From contig CAJUPG010000064.1 of assembly GCA_910588455.1 (NCBI GenBank), positions 1 to 12,187 of the forward strand: a stretch of DNA of 12,187 nucleotides. Reading direction: 5' to 3'. The translations under genes were made by a program, and so were the position numbers. Position 1 is the stretch's first letter, and every line of letters begins with the position of its first letter. Below the pieces are notes generated by a model. That model was not told the origin of the DNA. It ran no database searches and saw nothing but the letters and a program-made list of their open reading frames with translations. This document shows positions 1 through 6,845 of the stretch, one piece after another. Origin of the DNA: an uncultured Oscillospiraceae bacterium (GTDB lineage Bacteria; Bacillota; Clostridia; Oscillospirales; Oscillospiraceae).

Positions 1-74
1 TTTCGCCCTTTTTCGAGGTTTTGGAGAACTTTTAGAGCCACTAGGCCGGTATAACTCCCCTTGCCTCTGTGCGT

Positions 75-103
75 ATGATACACCAACTCAAAACGGAAAT
101 CAA
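75..103 (-). promoter_or_regulatory. Probable leftward sigma-A promoter
   Basis: On the minus strand there is a -35 box TTGATT (103-98), a 17-base spacer and a -10 box TATCAT (80-75). The -10 matches TATAAT at 5 of 6 positions. Transcription would start near position 68 and run left out of the window. It would serve a gene not shown, because the response-regulator unit upstream is already closed by the terminator at 344-380. Confidence 0.5.
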
Positions 104-118
104 GAGGTTTTGCCCACT

Positions 119-243
119 TGTAACACAACCGTAATAAAGCTCCGTATAAAACACAAAAACACCAAAAAAGTAACTTGAAACGCTTAAATATGTAATTTTC
201 AATAATTTTTCAAAAAATTATTGTGTAACAGGCATTTGTAACA
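119..243. repeat. Three TGTAACA heptamers upstream of the leftward promoter
   Basis: TGTAACA occurs at 119-125, 224-230 and 237-243. The last two are direct repeats 13 bases apart, start to start. The first lies 15 bases behind the -35 box of the promoter at 75-103, where an activator could sit. Spaced direct heptamers are a common form of winged-helix regulator site. Nothing in the sequence identifies the regulator, and the heptamer is AT-rich enough that chance is possible. Confidence 0.3.
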
Positions 244-343
244 AAACTGCCGCCCCCCTCTGTCTATAGGCGTAATCGACCGAAAACGTGTACGTTCGCG
301 TACACCCAACGCGAAAAATTTTTTCGACATTTGATTTTACCGC

Positions 344-380
344 AGAAAGAGGCCCGCGCCGGTGGCGCGGGCCTCTTTCT
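344..380 (-). terminator. Intrinsic terminator of the response-regulator unit
   Basis: A perfect 17-bp inverted repeat (344-360 against 364-380) has a 3-base loop and a GC-rich core flanked by A and T tracts. It touches the TAA stop of the response-regulator gene (380-382) and so ends that leftward unit. The A/T symmetry means it could also act on rightward transcripts. Confidence 0.85.
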
Positions 381-1030
381 TATTCGCCGTCAAAGCGGTA
401 TCCCACTCCGCGCAGGGTCACGATTCGTTTGCTGTAGGGGGCGATGGCCCGGCGGATTTGTTTAATGTGTGTGTCCAGGGTCCGGGTATCCCGGCTGTGC
501 TCCTCTCCCCAAACCGTCTCCAGCAGCCGCCTGCGGGACAGGGCCGCGTCCGGCTGGGACATCAGCACCGCCAATAGATCAAACTCCTTCGGGGTCAGCG
601 ATACAGGCGCGCCATCCACCAGGGCCCGCCGTGCGGTCAGGTCCACGGTAATGCCCCCGGAGATCAGCTGTCTGGGCCGGCCATACCCCCGCTTCAGAAT
701 GGCGGAGATCCGCAGCAGCACTTCCTTGGGCTCCAGGGGTTTTTGCAGAAAGTCGTCCGCGCCCAGCTCCAGGGCCCGGATAGACGCCTGGCTTCCACCG
801 GCCTGCGAGGCCAGCATAATGGGGACCGGGGAAAAGGTGCGGATGGCCTGGCAGGCGGAAAAACCGTCCTTCCCGGCCAGCAGCACGAAATCGTAAGGAT
901 TCTGCCGGTGCATCGTCACGGCGGTCTCGCCGTCCTCCGCCTCCGCCACCAGATAGCCCTCCGAGCGGGCGTGCTCGCCCACCTGGCTGCGGACCTTTGG
1001 ATCGTTGTCTGCGATCAGGATGTGTCTCAT
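380..1030 (-). CDS. OmpR-family response regulator with atypical receiver
   Basis: A 216-residue DNA-binding response regulator. The ATG at 1030-1028 is chosen because an AGGAGG lies 8 bases upstream; an in-frame GTG three codons earlier overlaps that site. Residues 1-115 are a receiver domain: acidic-pocket D8 (with N9 and D10), the ELGADDF segment at 88-94 and the conserved lysine K97 are present. Residues 120-216 are a winged-helix Trans_reg_C domain, with SLTPKEFDLL at 144-153, recognition helix around 183-196 and the wing RGVGYRF at 207-213. The phosphoacceptor position is alanine (A52, in LLAGKDGF), the loop after it is about four residues short, and the conserved Thr/Ser is A74. Phosphorylation by the usual route therefore looks impossible. 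No histidine kinase lies nearby. It is last in a leftward unit, 37 bases after the WYL gene. The family is certain, the target unknown. Confidence 0.9.
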   Translation of the reverse strand: MRHILIADNDPKVRSQVGEHARSEGYLVAEAEDGETAVTMHRQNPYDFVLLAGKDGFSACQAIRTFSPVPIMLASQAGGSQASIRALELGADDFLQKPLEPKEVLLRISAILKRGYGRPRQLISGGITVDLTARRALVDGAPVSLTPKEFDLLAVLMSQPDAALSRRRLLETVWGEEHSRDTRTLDTHIKQIRRAIAPYSKRIVTLRGVGYRFDGE

Positions 1031-1067
1031 ACGCTGCACCTCCTTTTATTAAAATATGTATGCGCCT

Positions 1068-2051
1068 TTACCGGTACTGGGCCATCGCGGCCTCCAGCCG
1101 CGCCCGGTAGGCGGCGGCCGCCTCCTCCGGCGCGGCAATCTGCACCCGCTCCTCCAGTCCGAACAGCCACCCGAAGAACTGGGGGCTCATCACCAGGGGG
1201 ATTTGGACGGTAAAGTGGTTCTCCCCGTCTGGGATGGCGATCACATCCTGGCCGAAGCGGTCAAAAATCACGCTGGACATCCGGTTCTCTGCTCGGAGCG
1301 TAACGGTAATCTCCGGGCCGTGGTACATCCCGAAGTGCTTCTGCCCATAGGCGGCCAGATCAAAGTTCCCCATTTCCTCCCGGCGGGGGGAGCCGCACAG
1401 AGCGATGCCGCTCATTTTGTCCACCCGGTAGTGGCGGATCTGCCCGCTTTCTTCGTCCAGGGCCACCAGATAATAATTTTCGCTGTTCCAAATAAGCCCA
1501 TAGGGCTGTACCTGATAGAGCTTTCCCCCGTGGCGGTAAATTTTCCGCCGCCGGAAGTCGTAATCAAAGTAGCGGAAGGTGATGCTCTGGCGGTTGTGCA
1601 CGGCGGTATGGATCTGGTCCACGTGGTAATAGATACTCTCGTTCATGGTTTTCACGCGCCCGCTTACATACACCTGTCTCTGGAGCTCCTGGGCCTGGTG
1701 CACACTGGTCAGCCGCTCCAGCTTGCGGATCAGTTCCCGGCTTTTGCGCTGGCTGAGGAACCGGGAGGACTGCACCGCGTCCACCAGCAGCTTCAGCTCC
1801 GGGAGCTGGAACTGCCGCTCCCCCACAAACCAGCCCCGGCACCCGCCGTCCCGGCGCAGCTGCACGTCCATTCCGGACAGGGCCAGATACTCCATATCCG
1901 AGTAGATACTCTTGCGCTCGGCGGCCACCCCCTGGCGCTCCAGGGCGGCAATCAGCGCGCCGGTGGACAGAGGGTGTTCCTCATCGGTCTGCTCCAGCAG
2001 GAGCTGGGCCAGGAGGATCAGCTTGAGTTTTTGGCGGGTACCCTTTGCCAT
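1068..2051 (-). CDS. WYL-domain transcriptional regulator (HTH + WYL)
   Basis: A 327-residue cytoplasmic regulator. The N-terminal ~75 residues form a winged helix of the HTH_11/DeoR-like kind seen in this family (helix around ERKSIYSDMEYLALSG, 45-60). The central part, about 135-225, is a WYL domain: VQPYGLIWNSENYYLVALDE (181-200) carries the aromatic signature and the conserved arginines follow (IRHYRVDKMSGI, 205-216). The C-terminal ~75 residues match the WCX extension common in these proteins. WYL domains are known to sense ligands, often nucleic acids or nucleotides, and many such regulators control stress or defence genes; nothing here shows the ligand. The ATG at 2051 is supported by AGGAG 8 bases upstream. 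It lies 14 bases after the ArsC-like gene and 37 before the response regulator, so the three are probably one transcript. Confidence 0.88.
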   Translation of the reverse strand: MAKGTRQKLKLILLAQLLLEQTDEEHPLSTGALIAALERQGVAAERKSIYSDMEYLALSGMDVQLRRDGGCRGWFVGERQFQLPELKLLVDAVQSSRFLSQRKSRELIRKLERLTSVHQAQELQRQVYVSGRVKTMNESIYYHVDQIHTAVHNRQSITFRYFDYDFRRRKIYRHGGKLYQVQPYGLIWNSENYYLVALDEESGQIRHYRVDKMSGIALCGSPRREEMGNFDLAAYGQKHFGMYHGPEITVTLRAENRMSSVIFDRFGQDVIAIPDGENHFTVQIPLVMSPQFFGWLFGLEERVQIAAPEEAAAAYRARLEAAMAQYR

Positions 2052-2065
2052 GGATGCATCTCCTT

Positions 2066-2398
2066 TTACTTCCAGGCGGCCCAGACCTCCGGTTCGCAGC
2101 CCACGGTGGCCTGCCGGCCGTTGCGGACGATGGGAGTGCGCAGCAGGGCGCTGTCTTCCAAAAGCTTCTCCAGCTTGTCCTGCTCAAAGGCCAGATACTC
2201 CAGCAGCACGGCATCCGGGTGGGCGGGGTTGACCAGGGCCTCCACCCCCACGGCCTTGGCCACGCTGGCCAGCTCTCCCCGGCTGATTGCGTACTTTTTC
2301 AGATCAATGAACTGGAAGGGAATCCGGCGCTCCTTAAACCAGCGCTGGGCCTTTTTGGTGTCAAAGCATTTTGAAGTTCCAAAAATTTGAATGTTCAC
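2066..2398 (-). CDS. ArsC/Spx-family (YffB-like) thioredoxin-fold protein
   Basis: A 110-residue small protein of the arsenate reductase / Spx superfamily, full length for the family. It opens with the typical strand and catalytic loop (IQIFGTSKCFDTKKAQRW, 3-20) with a single cysteine at C11, and has LLRTPIVRNG at 85-94 where the family has its conserved Arg-cisPro segment. There is no CxxC at the N-terminus (it reads CFDT), so it is not a classical redox-switch Spx. It resembles the poorly characterised YffB/ArsC-like group, and arsenate reduction is not shown. No other arsenic gene is near. The start is GTG (2398-2396); the ribosome site is weak (only GGGA about 8 bases away). It is first in the leftward unit, with the promoter at 2435-2463 about 40 bases upstream. 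Confidence 0.85.
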   Translation of the reverse strand: MNIQIFGTSKCFDTKKAQRWFKERRIPFQFIDLKKYAISRGELASVAKAVGVEALVNPAHPDAVLLEYLAFEQDKLEKLLEDSALLRTPIVRNGRQATVGCEPEVWAAWK

Positions 2399-2413
2399 GA
2401 TGAAATCCCGTCT

Positions 2414-2442
2414 TTGTTAATTTTTGTATAACGGAGTATATC
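2414..2442 (+). promoter_or_regulatory. Possible rightward promoter for the nucleotidyltransferase gene
   Basis: TTGTTA (2414-2419), 17 bases, TATATC (2437-2442). Each box matches consensus at 4 of 6 positions. It would give a leader of about 150 bases before the ATG at 2602. The -10 box overlaps the -10 box of the opposing promoter at 2435-2463. Other weak candidates exist in this AT-rich stretch, so the choice is uncertain. Confidence 0.35.
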
Positions 2443-2463
2443 ACATTCCATTGGGCTGTACAA
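2435..2463 (-). promoter_or_regulatory. Probable promoter of the ArsC-like / WYL / response-regulator unit
   Basis: On the minus strand the -10 box is TATACT (2440-2435, 5 of 6 to consensus). A -35-like TTGTAC (2463-2458, first three bases match) lies 17 bases upstream. Transcription would begin near 2428, giving about 30 bases of leader before the GTG at 2398. Confidence 0.5.
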
Positions 2464-2601
2464 GTGTTTCTTTGTCGGAAAAATGTATTTTTTACAGAAA
2501 ATATCCAGGCGCTTTTTTGTACAAAACGGGTATGGCTCCCCGTAGGAACTGGAAATACTGAACAGCAGGAAAACTGCGGCAACAAAAGGAGCGTGCGCGG
2601 A

Positions 2602-4878
2602 ATGAAAGCTGTCATTATGGCCGGGGGCGAGGGCCGGAGGCTGCGGCCCATGTCCCTGGGCCTGCCCAAGCCCATGGTGCCCCTGTTTGACAAACCGGTG
2701 CTGGAATATATCATCGCCCTGCTGCGCCGGCACGGGATTACGGACATCTGTATCACTCTTTGCTACCGCCCCCAGAGTGTGATGGAATATTTCCGGGACG
2801 GGGCCGGCTTTGGCGTCAATCTGTCTTATTTCATTGAGGATAAACCCTTGGGGACTGCCGGAAGCGTAAAAGCCGCCATGGACCGCCTGGGGACGGACGA
2901 CTTTCTGGTCCTCAGCGGGGATGCCGTGTGCGACCTGGACCTCACCGGACTGATGGAATTTCACCGGGAGCGAAAGGCCGCCGCCACCCTGGCTCTGTAT
3001 CGGCACCCGTCCCCACTGGAATACGGCCTGGTCCTCACCGACGGCCAGGGCCGCATCCAGCGCTTTGTGGAAAAGCCCGGCTGGGGGCAGGTGGTCACCA
3101 ATCAGGTAAACACGGGCATCTACGTGCTCTCCCGCCGGGTGATGGACTTTGTGCCCCAGAACCGGGCCTTTGACTTCGGAAAGGATCTCTTCCCCCTTCT
3201 GTTGAAGGAGGGCAAACCTCTGTTCGGGTTTGAACCGGAGGGCTACTGGTGCGACATGGGGAACTGCGAGGCCTATCTGCAATGCGCGGCGGACGCCCTC
3301 AGCGGCAAGGTCCGCCTGGACCTGCCCCCCTCCCAGCCGGTTCCGGAGGGAGCCAGTCAGATCCCCCCCTGCTGGATTGGTCCGGGGGCGGAGATCGCCA
3401 CCGGGGCGCTGATTGGTCCTCATGCCGTGGTGGGAGCCGGCAGCAAAATTGGCGGAGGCAGTCTGGTCCAGCGCAGTGTACTGTGGGCCGGAGCCGCCGT
3501 GGGAGAGAAAACCACCCTGTATGGTGCAATCCTCTGCCGGGGCGCAGAGGTCCGCCGGGGCGCCGTCCTCCACGAAGGGACGGTTTTGGGGGAAAACGCG
3601 CTGGCGGAAGAAAACATCACCCTGGCGGAGGGCACCCGCCTGTGGCCCAGCCGCATCGCCCCCGCCCGGGGCAAGCTGTCCTTTGGAGACGGCGGGGTGA
3701 TCCGGGGCAGTCTGGAGGAGGAGCTAAGCCCGGAAAATCTGGTGGCTCTGGGCTCTCTGCTGGGAGAGGAGGGCCGGGCGGCAGTGGGATGGCACGGCGG
3801 TCCTGGGGCGGAGATGCTGGCACAGGCGGCCCTGAGCGGAATTACCGCCGCCGGCGGCATCGGCCTTACCCACCCCATGCAGTGTGCCGCCCAGGCGGCC
3901 TGGCTGGCGGAGAAGAAGGAAATCCCCATCTCCCTGTTTGTAGAGCAGATGGGGGAGCGGCTGTTTCTCCACTTCTTCGGCAGGGACGGCCTGCCTCTGG
4001 GCGGCCCCCGGGAGCGCGTTCTGGAGCACGCGCTGGCCCAGGGAGAGTTCCGCCGGACCAGCGCCCAGCGCGTGGGGCAGGTGGTCCGGCTGGAGACAGG
4101 GCCCGCGGCCTACGCCGCCGATGCGGCCCGGCGGGCGGTGTTCTGTCCCACCCCCATCCGCCGCTTGACGGCGGCAGTACCCGGGGACACGCCGGCGGAC
4201 CAGGCCATCCGCCGGGCGCTCACCCTGCTGGGCTGGTCGGTGGAGCACCGTTGGGAGCCTGGAATTCCCGCCTTTGCCGGGGGCCACGGGGGCTTCGTCC
4301 TGGAGGCCCGGGACGAGGCCGGAGCCCTGCTGGACCCAGGACAGATGCTGGCCCTGGCGGCACTGATTGAGATGGAGAACGGCGGGGGAAAGCTGGCGGT
4401 GCCCTCCGGGGCCACGGCGGCGGTGGACCTGGTGGCGGCGGGATACAGCGCCCAGGTCCTGCGGCTGGAGCGGGACGGAGAGGCGGCCCGGACCCTCTAC
4501 CGCGCGCTGCCCTGGCTGCGGGACGGAGCCTTTGCCGCCGCCCGGATTGCCGCCCGGATGGGCGTGACGGGGGAGAAGCTGGAGGCTCTGGCCGCCCGGA
4601 CCCCCCGGTTCTCCGCCTGGAAACGGGAAGTCCCCCTTCACAGCAGCCGGGGCCAGGTGATGCAGGCTCTTCTCCGGGAGACCGGCGTCCGCCCCGACGG
4701 CGGCGAGGGAATCCGGGTGCGCCGGGGAAACGGCTGGGTGTACCTCACCCCAATGGCCCGGCGGGCGGCGGTGCGGGTGCTGGCGGAAGGGCCGGATTTG
4801 GAGACGGCGGCGGAGCTGTGCGACTTCTTCGCCGGAGAAACCGCCCGGCTGGACCGGGACCTGTCCGTGGGCCGCTGA
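2602..4878 (+). CDS. Sugar-1-phosphate nucleotidyltransferase fused to degenerate phosphomannomutase-like domain
   Basis: A 758-residue cytoplasmic protein. The ATG at 2602 has AGGAG 10 bases upstream, and the family motif starts at once; longer upstream starts add only unrelated residues. Residues 1-235 are a nucleotidyltransferase of the mannose-1-P guanylyl / glucose-1-P type: GGEGRRLRP (8-16) with K23, PLGTAGSVK (82-90), LSGD with metal-binding D107, FVEKP (155-159), NTGIY (170-174), GYWCDMGN (214-221). Residues ~254-355 are hexapeptide repeats (left-handed beta helix). Residues ~358-758 follow the phosphoglucomutase/phosphomannomutase fold from FGDGGVIRG (361-369) onward. There the TASHNP serine loop, the DGDxDR metal loop (AGGHGG at 559-564) and the RPSGTEP phosphate loop (TPMARRA, 716-722) are all lost. 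It probably makes an NDP-sugar (GDP-mannose is the usual annotation) for surface glycans, with the mutase part as scaffold or regulator. The sugar and nucleotide cannot be read from sequence. Confidence 0.88.
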   Translation: MKAVIMAGGEGRRLRPMSLGLPKPMVPLFDKPVLEYIIALLRRHGITDICITLCYRPQSVMEYFRDGAGFGVNLSYFIEDKPLGTAGSVKAAMDRLGTDDFLVLSGDAVCDLDLTGLMEFHRERKAAATLALYRHPSPLEYGLVLTDGQGRIQRFVEKPGWGQVVTNQVNTGIYVLSRRVMDFVPQNRAFDFGKDLFPLLLKEGKPLFGFEPEGYWCDMGNCEAYLQCAADALSGKVRLDLPPSQPVPEGASQIPPCWIGPGAEIATGALIGPHAVVGAGSKIGGGSLVQRSVLWAGAAVGEKTTLYGAILCRGAEVRRGAVLHEGTVLGENALAEENITLAEGTRLWPSRIAPARGKLSFGDGGVIRGSLEEELSPENLVALGSLLGEEGRAAVGWHGGPGAEMLAQAALSGITAAGGIGLTHPMQCAAQAAWLAEKKEIPISLFVEQMGERLFLHFFGRDGLPLGGPRERVLEHALAQGEFRRTSAQRVGQVVRLETGPAAYAADAARRAVFCPTPIRRLTAAVPGDTPADQAIRRALTLLGWSVEHRWEPGIPAFAGGHGGFVLEARDEAGALLDPGQMLALAALIEMENGGGKLAVPSGATAAVDLVAAGYSAQVLRLERDGEAARTLYRALPWLRDGAFAAARIAARMGVTGEKLEALAARTPRFSAWKREVPLHSSRGQVMQALLRETGVRPDGGEGIRVRRGNGWVYLTPMARRAAVRVLAEGPDLETAAELCDFFAGETARLDRDLSVGR

Positions 4879-4907
4879 AAAAAGGGGTGTACTTTTTCCC
4901 AAACCCA

Positions 4908-4916
4908 TGATATAAT
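4908..4916 (+). promoter_or_regulatory. Extended -10 promoter upstream of rnjA
   Basis: TGATATAAT gives a perfect TATAAT (4911-4916) with the TG of an extended -10 at 4908-4909. No good -35 box lies at 16-18 bases, which extended -10 promoters tolerate. Transcription would start near 4923, only 45 bases after the stop of the preceding gene, and read through the structured spacer toward rnjA. Confidence 0.6.
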
Positions 4917-4922
4917 TCCAGC

Positions 4923-5100
4923 AATCATTCTTTTGTGGAAATTCCGGTCCGTCCAGATTCTGCCCGCGCTTCAGGCGGCTCCAGAGGGACGGACAGCCAA
5001 GCACTTTTCCAGACGGAGCGGGTTTTTTGCGCAACGGCGAGGCAGGGCCGAAGCGGGAATCCCATCCGTCTGGTTGTTGTGCGGGCAGGACGTTACTTAG
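4923..5100 (+). ncRNA. Structured RNA: rnjA leader or separate small RNA
   Basis: The spacer before rnjA is GC-rich and strongly self-complementary. Seen directly: GTCCGTCC (4947-4954) pairs with GGACGGAC (4987-4994). CCAGACGGA (5009-5017) pairs with TCCGTCTGG (5065-5073), enclosing further short helices (GGG 5020-5022 with CCC 5061-5063; CGC/GCG and CGGC/GCCG flanking matched AA bulges). CTGCCCGC (4960-4967) pairs with GCGGGCAG (5081-5088). The first and third helices cross, so they are alternatives or form a pseudoknot. A T6 run lies at 5023-5028. The transcript would start near 4923. It may be a regulatory leader of rnjA, or an independent RNA; a rod with a closing stem, bubble and terminal stem also recalls 6S RNA, but I recognise no conserved 6S sequence. 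I cannot assign a known family. From 5101 to the rnjA start the DNA turns AT-rich and unstructured. Confidence 0.4.
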
Positions 5101-5176
5101 TTTTGGCTTTTTCGACAGTGTGATTGATTACAATTAGCAATATAACAAAATATTTGAAAAGACAAGGAGTTATTCT

Positions 5177-6826
5177 ATGGCAGAAAAACTGAAAATCATT
5201 TCTCTGGGCGGTCTCAACGAGATCGGCAAAAACCTCACCGTCTATGAATACGGCAGCGACATTATTGTAGTGGACTGCGGCATGGGCTTCCCGGACGACG
5301 ATATGTACGGGATCGACGTGGTGATCCCCGACGTGAGCTACCTGATGAAAAATCAGAACAAAATCCGGGGTATTTTTATCACCCACGGCCACGAGGACCA
5401 CATCGGCGCCCTGCCCTACGTGCTGCGTTCCATCAGCGCCCCCATCTACGCCACCCGCATGAGCGCCGGCCTGATCCGGCTGAAGCTGGAGGAGCACCGG
5501 CTGCTGGACAAGACGAAGATTGTCACCTGCGAGGCGGGGGACGTCATCCGGGCGGGCAGATTCAGTGTAGAGTTCATCCACGTGAACCACTCCATCGCCG
5601 ATGCGGTGGCCTTCGCCATCCGTTCCCCCGCCGGCGTGTGCGTCCACACGGGGGACTTCAAGATTGACACCACCCCCATCCAGGGGGGCATGATTGACCT
5701 GGCCCGGTTCGGCGAGCTGGGCAACGAGGGTGTATTGGCCCTGCTGTGCGACTCCACCAACGTGGACCGCCCCGGCTACACCCGCAGCGAGCGCAGCGTG
5801 GGGGCCAGCTTCGACGCGCTGTTCAGCGGCTGTGCCGAGCGCATCATTGTCACCACCTTCGCCTCCAACGTGGACCGGCTCCAGCAGATCATTGATGTGG
5901 CGGCCCGGTACGGACGGCGGGTGGCAGTCACCGGCCGGAGCATGGAAAACAACATGAAGGTATCCACCGAGCTGGGCTATATGAACATCCCCGAGGGGGT
6001 GCTGATGGATTTAAACCACATCAAATCCCTTCCCAAAGAAAAAATCTGCATCATCACCACCGGCAGCCAGGGGGAGGCCATGTCCGCCCTGAGCCGTATG
6101 GCCTTCAACACCCACCGGCAGGTGGACATTCAGGCGGGGGACCGGATCATTATCTCCGCCTCCACCATCCCCGGCAACGAAAATTCCATGGGCAACGTGA
6201 TTAACGAGCTGTACCGGAAGGGGGCCGAGGTGGTCAACGAGCGGGAGCGGGCCCTCCACGTATCCGGCCACGCCTGCCAGGAGGAGCTGAAAATCATCCA
6301 TGCCCTGGTGAAGCCCAAATTCTTCATCCCCCTCCACGGGGAGCAGCGGCACCTGAAGCTCCATGCCAAGCTGGCCCGGGAGATGGGTATGGACGCCAAC
6401 CACATTCTCATCAGCGACCTGGGCCGGGTCATCGAGCTTGCCCCCAGCTCCGCCAAGCTGGGGGGCACGGTCACCGCCGGACAGGTCTTTGTGGACGGCT
6501 ACGGCGTGGGCGATGTGGGCAGCGTGGTCCTCCGGGACCGGCGCCATCTGGCCCAGGACGGCATGATCGTGGTGGTAATGGCCCTCTCCGGCGACACCGG
6601 CGAGCTGGTCAACGGCCCGGACCTCATCACCCGGGGCTTTGTGTACGTCAAGGAGTCGGAGGAACTGATGGACGAGCTGAAGCAGGTGGCCCAGGAGGCG
6701 GTGGACAACACCTGCGGCGGCGACTGGGCGGCCATCAAGGGGGCGGTCAAGGGCGATTTGTCCGCATACCTTTATAAAAAGACCAAGCGCTCCCCCATGA
6801 TCCTCCCGGTTATTATGGAGGTCTGA
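5177..6826 (+). CDS. rnjA: Ribonuclease J
   Basis: A 549-residue RNase J, close to the family's usual ~555. This enzyme combines 5'-to-3' exonuclease and endonuclease activity in mRNA turnover and rRNA maturation in Gram-positive bacteria. The start has AAGGAG 7 bases upstream. The metallo-beta-lactamase core carries HGHEDH (H70, H72, D74, H75), H138 in VNHSIAD and D160 in HTGDFKID, the expected zinc ligands. A beta-CASP insert follows (roughly 205-365, with TTGSQGE around 290-300). PLHGEQRHL (385-393) completes the active site. The C-terminal domain ends in KRSPMILPVIMEV, the usual family ending, so nothing is truncated. Only one paralogue is visible here, so J1 versus J2 cannot be decided. 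The 298-base upstream spacer has its own promoter and strong RNA structure, so leader control of this RNA-decay enzyme is plausible but inferred. Confidence 0.97.
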   Translation: MAEKLKIISLGGLNEIGKNLTVYEYGSDIIVVDCGMGFPDDDMYGIDVVIPDVSYLMKNQNKIRGIFITHGHEDHIGALPYVLRSISAPIYATRMSAGLIRLKLEEHRLLDKTKIVTCEAGDVIRAGRFSVEFIHVNHSIADAVAFAIRSPAGVCVHTGDFKIDTTPIQGGMIDLARFGELGNEGVLALLCDSTNVDRPGYTRSERSVGASFDALFSGCAERIIVTTFASNVDRLQQIIDVAARYGRRVAVTGRSMENNMKVSTELGYMNIPEGVLMDLNHIKSLPKEKICIITTGSQGEAMSALSRMAFNTHRQVDIQAGDRIIISASTIPGNENSMGNVINELYRKGAEVVNERERALHVSGHACQEELKIIHALVKPKFFIPLHGEQRHLKLHAKLAREMGMDANHILISDLGRVIELAPSSAKLGGTVTAGQVFVDGYGVGDVGSVVLRDRRHLAQDGMIVVVMALSGDTGELVNGPDLITRGFVYVKESEELMDELKQVAQEAVDNTCGGDWAAIKGAVKGDLSAYLYKKTKRSPMILPVIMEV

Positions 6827-6845
6827 TCCTATCGCGCATTCCCGT

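Larger units (their letters stand above)
1..343. other. AT-rich intergenic spacer, no gene seen
   Basis: I see no credible coding region here. The stretch is clearly richer in A and T than the genes that follow. It holds a leftward promoter (75-103), three copies of the heptamer TGTAACA (119-125, 224-230, 237-243) and three inverted repeats. The repeats are an AT-rich one at 200-223 (11-bp arms), a TTCG-capped one at 288-305 (7-bp arms) and CGAAAAATTTTTTCG at 312-326. The layout suggests a control region for a leftward gene beyond position 1. That is inference; the target gene is not in the window. Confidence 0.6.

Noticed and set aside
1056..2390. A 444-codon plus-strand frame opposite the WYL and ArsC-like genes
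   Set aside because: It spans two well-supported minus-strand genes and their gap, and its translation shows no recognisable domain.
5018..5028. GCGGG followed by T6 as an intrinsic terminator before rnjA
   Set aside because: The only upstream CCCGC partner is 50 bases away and gives a 5-bp stem, too weak to call a terminator alone. Kept only as part of the alternative-fold finding.
3724..5034. A 436-codon minus-strand frame opposite the nucleotidyltransferase gene
   Set aside because: It is antisense to a clear coding region. The translation is Gly/Pro/Arg-rich and unlike any family, and it runs into the structured spacer.
4923..5100. SRP RNA, tmRNA or T-box leader
   Set aside because: None of the conserved sequences (SRP apical GGAAGCAGC-like loop, tmRNA ends, T-box AGGGTGG) is present.
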